Of a DNA stretch of 64,000 nucleotides, positions 59,173-64,000 are shown one piece after another. Each line of letters begins with the position of its first letter. Position 1 is the stretch's first letter. The DNA is from an uncultured Lysobacteraceae bacterium (lineage in GTDB: Bacteria; Pseudomonadota; Gammaproteobacteria; Xanthomonadales; Xanthomonadaceae): assembly GCA_946480825.1 (NCBI GenBank), contig CAMLLG010000008.1:1-64000 (forward strand), written 5' to 3'. Position numbers and translations under genes: made by a program. The notes under the pieces are model-generated. The model saw nothing but the letters and a program-made list of their open reading frames with translations. It did no database searches and was not told the DNA's origin.

Positions 59173-59415
59173 ATGCGACGTGCTTTCCTGACGGCGATGG
59201 CCGCGACCGCGCTGGCGTTCGGCATGACCGCCCCGGCTCCCGTTCACGCGGCGACCGAACTGTCGCTGTGCACCGAAGCCAATGCCTGGTCGGTCGAGGC
59301 GATCGATCTGCCGATCGTGGGCGGTTACGCCCAGCTCTACTATCTGTGCACGCCCGATGGCTGGATGCTCATCGGTGCGACCTACTGCGTCGGCGGAAAC
59401 TGCAGTTCGGACTGA
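59173..59415 (+). CDS. Small secreted protein of unknown function
   Basis: 80 residues. A clear signal peptide (MRRAFLTAMAATALAFGMTA, cut after VHAA ~27) leaves a ~53-residue mature peptide with four Cys (LSLCTEAN, YYLCTPDG, TYCVGGNCSSD), likely two disulfides. No family recognised. A strong ribosome site (gaggagatgctgt) precedes the ATG. It has its own transcription unit, with a 218-bp gap from waaA and a hairpin after it. Confidence 0.8.
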   Translation: MRRAFLTAMAATALAFGMTAPAPVHAATELSLCTEANAWSVEAIDLPIVGGYAQLYYLCTPDGWMLIGATYCVGGNCSSD

Positions 59416-59463
59416 GCGCGCCGCGCGACCGCCGCCGAAGCGACGGGCCCGGTCCGCCAAGAA

Positions 59464-59492
59464 GAAAGGCCGCACCTTCCGGTGCGGCCCTT
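59464..59492. terminator. Bidirectional hairpin between the small secreted gene and tolC
   Basis: 9-bp perfect stem GGCCGCACC (59467-59475) / GGTGCGGCC (59480-59488), flanked by A-rich and CTT sequence. It can end both convergent transcripts. Confidence 0.65.
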
Positions 59493-59519
59493 CGCGCCGC
59501 GCGCCGCGATCGGGATACG

Positions 59520-60890
59520 TCAGGGCGATGTTTTCGGCGTCGCGTCCACGGTCAGCAGGCGATTGATTTCCTGCAGATCGTCGATTTCGAGCGTGCCCGC
59601 CGCCTGTTCCAGCAGCAGCCGATTCTGCAGGAAGTTGTAGCGCGACTGCGCGTACTCCTGCTCGGCGTTGAACAGCGTCTGCTGATTGTTCAGTACGTCC
59701 AGCACCGTGCGCGTGCCGACTTCCAGGCCGACCTGCGAGGCCTCGTAGGCGCTGCGCGCCGAGAACACCGCGGCCTTGCGCGCTTCGACCTCGCTGACGC
59801 CGGCGACCAGCGTGCGGTAGGCGTTGCGGGTGTTGCGCACCAGCGCGCGCTTCTGCTGTTCCAGTTCGTCGTTGGTGGCATCGCGCTGGGCGATGGCCTG
59901 ACGCACGCCGGACTGGGTGCCGCCGCCGGCGAAGATCGGGATCGACAGCGTCAGGCCGAGACTGCGGGAGGCGCTTTCGCGCTCGAAGTCTGCGCTGGCG
60001 TTGAGGATGTTGTCCGTGGCGCTGCCGTCGGTCCGGGTGCGGCCGAGATTGGCGCCGAAATACAGCGTCGGGTAGTGCCCGCCACGGGCGCTCTCGATAC
60101 CGGCTTCGGCCGACCTGACGCGATATTCCTGGGCCTTGAGGCTCGGGTTCTTGTCCAGTGCGGACTGGACCCAGCCTTCCGCGTCGACCGCGGAAGGCAG
60201 CTCGGGCTGGAAGTCCTGCGGCAGCGCCTTGAGCGAACGCACGTCGCGGCCGGTGATTTCCTCGAGCGCCCGATACGCATCTTCCAGCGCATTGGCGGTG
60301 ACGATGGTGTTGGCGCGGGCCCGATCGTACTGCGCGCGGGCTTCGTGCACGTCGGTGATCGGCGCCAGGCCGACTTCGAGACGCTTGTCGGCGAAATCGA
60401 ACTGTTTCTTCAGCGCGGTTTCCTGGGCCTGCGCGGCGGCCAGGGTTTCCATCGCGATCAGCACGTTGAAGTACGCCGCGGACGTACGGGTGATCAGCTG
60501 ATCGCCCGCCGCTTCCAACTGGTAGTCGCCGGCCTGCGCCAGCGCGTTCTGGCTGCGCGACCGGTTCAACGCGCTGTGGTCGTAGACCATCTGGTTCAGG
60601 CGCACGCCGATGTCGCGGGTCGTCGAATCGCTGCTGTCGTCGGTACCGGCCGTGGACGATTCGTCGTCGCCGTCCGAACGGGTGTAGGAGGCCGTGCCGT
60701 CGATCTGCGGCAGCAGTGCGGAGCGCGCCTGCACCGCGCCCTCGCGCGAGATTTCGCGGTTGGCTTCGGCGGCCGACAACTGCGGGTCGCTGCTGCGCGC
60801 GAGTTCGTAGGACTGGAGCAGGTCTTCTGCCTGCGCGCCGAGCGGCAGCGCCAGCAATGCGAGGGCGAGAGCGAGGGGGCGGCGAGTCAT
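59520..60890 (-). CDS. tolC: TolC family outer-membrane channel
   Basis: 456 residues. A signal peptide (MTRRPLALALALLALPLGAQ, ~1-22) is followed by two OEP repeats, each with long alpha-helical hairpins: DLLQSYELARSSDPQLSAAE, and QVGLEVGTRTVLDVLNNQQT in the second. Trimers form the exit duct of RND/MFS efflux and type I secretion. It is on the same strand as pcm and tetR and close to an RND adaptor-permease operon that is likely its partner. Confidence 0.95.
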   Translation of the reverse strand: MTRRPLALALALLALPLGAQAEDLLQSYELARSSDPQLSAAEANREISREGAVQARSALLPQIDGTASYTRSDGDDESSTAGTDDSSDSTTRDIGVRLNQMVYDHSALNRSRSQNALAQAGDYQLEAAGDQLITRTSAAYFNVLIAMETLAAAQAQETALKKQFDFADKRLEVGLAPITDVHEARAQYDRARANTIVTANALEDAYRALEEITGRDVRSLKALPQDFQPELPSAVDAEGWVQSALDKNPSLKAQEYRVRSAEAGIESARGGHYPTLYFGANLGRTRTDGSATDNILNASADFERESASRSLGLTLSIPIFAGGGTQSGVRQAIAQRDATNDELEQQKRALVRNTRNAYRTLVAGVSEVEARKAAVFSARSAYEASQVGLEVGTRTVLDVLNNQQTLFNAEQEYAQSRYNFLQNRLLLEQAAGTLEIDDLQEINRLLTVDATPKTSP

Positions 60891-60947
60891 GGTTTTCCTT
60901 GCTTCATCAGGGTTGGACGATCCGCGTCCGTGCGTGGCTCGGATGGA

Positions 60948-61607
60948 TCAAAGATGGAATTTCGGGGCGGGGGCGCCGCCTGCGAGATAGGGCAGTTCGG
61001 TTTCGAACAGGGATTCGACCTCGAAACCGGCGCTGTTGTCGGCGAGCTTCACGAGCGCCGCCTCCATCGCCGGCGCGCGGCCGTGGACCACGAACATGCG
61101 GCCGCCGGGACGCAGCCAGCGCAGAAAGTGCGCGGGTATGGCGGCGACCGCGCCACCGACGCAGATCGCGTCGAAACGGCGTTCGCTGTCCCAACCGAAG
61201 GCGTCGGCGGCATCGATGCGGACATTATTGATGCCTTGCGCCTGCAGCCTCTGGCGCGCGGTCTCGGCCAGGTCGGCATGCAACTCCAGGCCGACGACGT
61301 CGCGGGCCAGATTGCCGAAGCAGGCGGACAGGTAGCCGCTGCCGCTGCCGATTTCCAGAACATCCTCGCCCGCGGCGATGGACAGGGCCTGCAGCACACG
61401 ACCTTCGACCACCGGCTTCATCATCGATTCGCCGTGGCCGATGGGCAGCGCCAGATCGGCGTATGCCAGCGCACGATGCGCTTCGGCCACGAAACGTTCG
61501 CGCGGCAGCCGCGCCAGCGTCTCGAGGACGCGGGGCTCGAACACGTCCCACGGGCGAACCTGTTGCTCGACCATGGTTTCGCGGGCTTTGGCGTAATCGA
61601 TCGTCAT
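60948..61607 (-). CDS. pcm: Protein-L-isoaspartate O-methyltransferase family
   Basis: 219 residues. The N-terminus MTIDYAKARETMVEQQVRPW is typical of the Pcm subgroup next to tolC. SAM-binding motif I is DVLEIGSGSGYLSACFG, followed by VVGLELHADLAETARQRL and DAICVGGAVAAIP. It methylates isoaspartyl residues for repair; in this subgroup the activity is inferred. The start at 61607 is chosen on conservation. It is probably co-transcribed with tolC, with a 57-nt gap. Confidence 0.9.
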   Translation of the reverse strand: MTIDYAKARETMVEQQVRPWDVFEPRVLETLARLPRERFVAEAHRALAYADLALPIGHGESMMKPVVEGRVLQALSIAAGEDVLEIGSGSGYLSACFGNLARDVVGLELHADLAETARQRLQAQGINNVRIDAADAFGWDSERRFDAICVGGAVAAIPAHFLRWLRPGGRMFVVHGRAPAMEAALVKLADNSAGFEVESLFETELPYLAGGAPAPKFHL

Positions 61608-61785
61608 GTTGGTATCTCTCGCAGCGGAAGCGTCCGCGGGTGCGGCTGGGGGTGCAAGTTTAACGGGACGGCGCTGCATTCGTTGACGCCAGCATCGCTG
61701 CAAGCGGGCTTTTCGGCTGAGTGCCGGAAGTCACCGGGACCGTGGTCACGGCCGCGGCGGCGCATCGGAAGCGCGGGAAGGCGGG

Positions 61786-62466
61786 TCATTCCGCGGCGCT
61801 CCGGCCGGTGCCGTAGGCGCGCACGAACAGGTCCACCGTCGCCTCGATATGGCATTGGACATCGCCGGCCGAAGGCGTTCCGGCGCACATGCCGCACAGC
61901 ATCTGCATGTGCATTTCGCCCTTGAGCAGGCAGAAGAACTGCGACGATGCGCGCGCGATGTCGGGAATCGCCAGTTCGCCGCGGGCCACGCGGGCGCGCA
62001 GGAATTCGGCGAAGGCGTCCTTGACCTGCTGCGGGCCGGCGCGCCAGAACAATTCGCGGATGTGGGCATCGCCGGTCCCGGGCATCATCATCATGCGCTG
62101 CATGGCGATGGCTTCTTCGCTGGTGGCCAAGGCGAAGAAGGCGCGGGCGATGGCCGTGAGTTGCTCGCGGAGGTCGCCTTCAAGGCCGGCCAGGAACAGC
62201 GTCGAGGGCAGTTGCTCCTGACATTTGGCCTGGATGGCTGCGCTGAACAGCGAATCCTTGTCGCCGAAGTGGCTGTAGACGGTCAGTTTGGAGACGCCGG
62301 CATCGGCGGCGATCTGGTCCATGCTCACGCCGTCGAAGCCGTGCTGGGTGAACAGGCGCTTGGCCACATCCAGGATCGCGGCGCGTTTGCCGAGATCCTT
62401 CGGGCGTCCCGGACCGGCCGTCTTGGGCGGGTCGAGGGGCTCGGGTTGGTGGTTCGAAGCCGTCAT
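61786..62466 (-). CDS. TetR/AcrR family repressor of the adjacent efflux operon
   Basis: 226 residues. The DNA-binding domain (~25-70) reads RAAILDVAKRLFTQHGFDGV then QIAADAGVSKLTVYSHFGDK. The C-terminal region resembles TetR_C AefR-like (RMMMMPGTGDAHIRELF), which binds small hydrophobic ligands. It is divergent from the RND adaptor gene across 87 bp that hold a 16-bp imperfect palindrome, so autorepression and repression of the pump are expected. Confidence 0.93.
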   Translation of the reverse strand: MTASNHQPEPLDPPKTAGPGRPKDLGKRAAILDVAKRLFTQHGFDGVSMDQIAADAGVSKLTVYSHFGDKDSLFSAAIQAKCQEQLPSTLFLAGLEGDLREQLTAIARAFFALATSEEAIAMQRMMMMPGTGDAHIRELFWRAGPQQVKDAFAEFLRARVARGELAIPDIARASSQFFCLLKGEMHMQMLCGMCAGTPSAGDVQCHIEATVDLFVRAYGTGRSAAE

Positions 62467-62477
62467 GGATGCAATAC

Positions 62478-62506
62478 TAGACTAATTGGTTTGTTATTTA
62501 TACGAT
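62478..62506 (+). promoter_or_regulatory. Probable TetR operator overlapping the efflux promoter
   Basis: TAGACTAATTGGTTTG (62478-62493) is an imperfect palindrome centred on AATT. It overlaps a plausible promoter for the RND operon: TAGACT (62478-62483), 17 nt, TACGAT (62501-62506). It lies between the divergent tetR and adaptor genes in an AT-rich patch unusual for this window. Confidence 0.6.
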
Positions 62507-62553
62507 ACCGGCAAGTTCATTAATCCCCGATCCCCGGGAGCGCGAGGCGGACG

Positions 62554-63678
62554 ATGGCGATGGGCAGGAATGCGGGCATGAAGGCGGCAGGGATGCTGCT
62601 GATGATGGTGGCGCTGTCGGCCTGCGGCAATGGCGACGAGGTCCCGTCGACGGCGCGCCCGGTACTGGTGGCGCGTGCCGGGGCCGTCTCCGGCCATGGC
62701 CAGGACAACATCACGGCGTATGCGGGCGAAGTCCGTGCGCGCGAGGAAACGGCATTGTCGTTCCGGGTCGGCGGCAAACTCGTGCGTCGCCTCGTGGATG
62801 TGGGCGATCGCGTGCGCAGCGGCGATGTGCTCGCGGAACTCGATCCGGGCGATCTGCGGCTCCAGGTCGAAGCGCTGCAGGCGCAGTCGTCCGCGGCGGA
62901 GGCGCAACTCGCCCGCGTGCGCGCCGATCACGCCCGCATCGCCAGCCTCGCCAGGGATCAGCTGGTCAGCCGCTCCGCGCTGGATCAACAGACCGCCGCG
63001 CTGCGCGCCGCCGAAGGCGATGCCCGCGCCGCGCGCGCCCAGCTCGATCTCGCCCGCAACCAGGCCGATTACAGCCTGCTGCGCGCGCCGCGCGATGGTG
63101 CGATCGCCAGTCGTCAGGCCGAAGCCGGGCAGATCGTCGCCGCCGGGCAGTCGGTGTTCGGTCTGGCCGTCGACGGCGGCCGCGAAGTCGCTTTCGCGTT
63201 GCCGGAAAACAATATCCGCGACGTCCAGGTCGGCCAGCCGGTGTTCATCGAACTGTGGAGCGCCGCCGGTGTGCGCATTCCCGGCCGCATCCGCGAAATC
63301 GCACCGGCCGCCGATCCGCAGGCCCGCACATACGCCGCGCGCGCGACGCTCGACGACATCGCGGGCCAGCGCATCGATCTGGGCCAGAGCGCGCGCGTCT
63401 ACATTCCCGCGGCGATGGACAGCGGCGCCATGCGTCTGCCGCTGTCAGCCCTGCATCGCGGCGACAAGGGCCAGACGATCGTCTGGGTGGTGGACCCGAA
63501 AGCGGGCAAGGCCCGCCGCGTGCCGGTGAAGACCGGGCCCTACGCGGCCGACGGTGCGGCCGTTCTCGCCGGCTTGAAGGCGGCCGACTGGGTGGTGATG
63601 GCGGGCGGCCATCTGTTGCACGAAGGCCAGGCCGTGGTGCCGGTCGATCGCAGCAATCGTCCCATCTCATCGAATTGA
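62554..63678 (+). CDS. RND efflux periplasmic adaptor subunit (lipoprotein)
   Basis: 374 residues. The signal ends in a lipobox (LMMVALSACGN), so it is anchored to the membrane by a lipidated Cys. Next comes the lipoyl half (EETALSFRVGGKLVRRLVDV), an alpha-helical hairpin (~105-165), the second lipoyl half (YSLLRAPRDGAIASRQAEAG), a beta-barrel and a membrane-proximal domain. It links the inner-membrane permease to a TolC-type channel. The ATG at 62554 is used; 62578 (MKAAGMLL) is also plausible. Confidence 0.93.
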   Translation: MAMGRNAGMKAAGMLLMMVALSACGNGDEVPSTARPVLVARAGAVSGHGQDNITAYAGEVRAREETALSFRVGGKLVRRLVDVGDRVRSGDVLAELDPGDLRLQVEALQAQSSAAEAQLARVRADHARIASLARDQLVSRSALDQQTAALRAAEGDARAARAQLDLARNQADYSLLRAPRDGAIASRQAEAGQIVAAGQSVFGLAVDGGREVAFALPENNIRDVQVGQPVFIELWSAAGVRIPGRIREIAPAADPQARTYAARATLDDIAGQRIDLGQSARVYIPAAMDSGAMRLPLSALHRGDKGQTIVWVVDPKAGKARRVPVKTGPYAADGAAVLAGLKAADWVVMAGGHLLHEGQAVVPVDRSNRPISSN

Positions 63679-63771
63679 CCGGAGCGCCGACATGACCGTT
63701 GTCCGTTCCGGCGCGTCCTGCGACGCCCTTCCGCCCGCGTCGGTCCGCCGTTTCTGCAGGAAGCACTGACC

Positions 63772-64000
63772 ATGCGCCGATTCAATATTTCCGAGTGGGC
63801 GCTGGCGAACCGTTCGCTGGTGCTTTACATGATGCTGGTGCTGGCGATCGTCGGCTTCATGTCCTATCGCAGTCTCGGTCAATCGGAAGACCCGCCGTTC
63901 ACCTTCAAGGCGATGCTGGTGCGCACGATGTGGCCCGGCGCCACCGCCGAGGAAGTCTCGCGCGAGATCACCGATCGCATCGAAAAGAAATTGATGGAAA
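63772..64000 (+). CDS. RND efflux transporter permease subunit (partial, N-terminus)
   Basis: 76 codons to the right edge. The start RRFNISEWALANRSLVLYMM is a cytoplasmic tail and first membrane helix, and EDPPFTFKAMLVRTMWPGAT followed by AEEVSREITDRIEKKL is the conserved start of the first periplasmic porter domain. It is a proton-driven drug or solvent exporter. It follows the adaptor by 93 nt in the same operon; the rest lies outside the window. Confidence 0.93.
   Translation, partial: MRRFNISEWALANRSLVLYMMLVLAIVGFMSYRSLGQSEDPPFTFKAMLVRTMWPGATAEEVSREITDRIEKKLME

Overview
The window is chromosomal DNA of a high-GC gammaproteobacterium, most likely a Lysobacter- or Luteimonas-like member of the Xanthomonadaceae/Lysobacteraceae. 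The reasons are the gene order (murC-ddl-ftsQAZ-lpxC-dciA-M23-secA-nudix; rpsU-yqeY-dnaG divergent from tsaD-folB-folK; waaA near tolC-pcm-tetR), an XVIPCD-type type IV secretion effector, two S9 peptidases, and GTAG-headed palindromic repeats. No tRNA, rRNA, CRISPR array, transposase or prophage was seen.

Region 1 (1-11.5 kb) is the distal division and cell-wall cluster. It holds the end of murC, then ddl, ftsQ, ftsA (each junction overlapping by 4 nt), ftsZ, lpxC, a DUF721/DciA gene divergent from a membrane-anchored M23 endopeptidase, secA, and a Nudix/thiamine-phosphate-synthase-like fusion. The ftsQ tail contains two perfect hairpins and looks like a repeat captured as coding sequence.

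Region 2 (11.6-19.7 kb) is more accessory. It has a secreted S9 peptidase, a circularly permuted ATP-grasp-like protein, a Tat-exported M19-like protein that lacks several expected zinc ligands, and a three-gene cassette of unknown function. The cassette has a divergent protein with two winged helices, a coiled-coil membrane protein, and a protein that may be a distant relative of delta-endotoxin-like helical-bundle/beta-sandwich toxins. It lies directly downstream of dnaG, where rpoD is often found.

Region 3 (19.7-33.9 kb) contains dnaG, a frameshifted SEC-C gene, a GNAT gene, yqeY and rpsU; then tsaD, folB, folK, a membrane protein, pteridine reductase, a 50-residue DUF3149-like protein, a MidA-type methyltransferase, VanZ-like, cca, a PH-domain protein, an NDUFA9-like protein and a Slt-type lytic transglycosylase.

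Region 4 (34-46.2 kb) contains a TonB-dependent receptor, groES-groEL behind a near-consensus CIRCE operator, an X-Tfe-like antibacterial effector with a lysozyme-like N-terminus, a DUF3370-like secreted protein, a second S9 peptidase, and a secreted protein ending in a phospholipase-A2-like Cys/His motif.

Region 5 (46.5-64 kb) contains glnE behind an orphan terminator (possible small RNA), a DUF883/holin-X/YqjK-like trio, an ELM1-like protein, a RutE-like nitroreductase, YceI, a GST, a small zinc-finger protein, LPS genes (GT4, O-antigen ligase, LpxL-type acyltransferase, waaA), a small secreted protein, tolC, pcm, and a tetR divergent from an RND efflux operon whose permease runs off the window.
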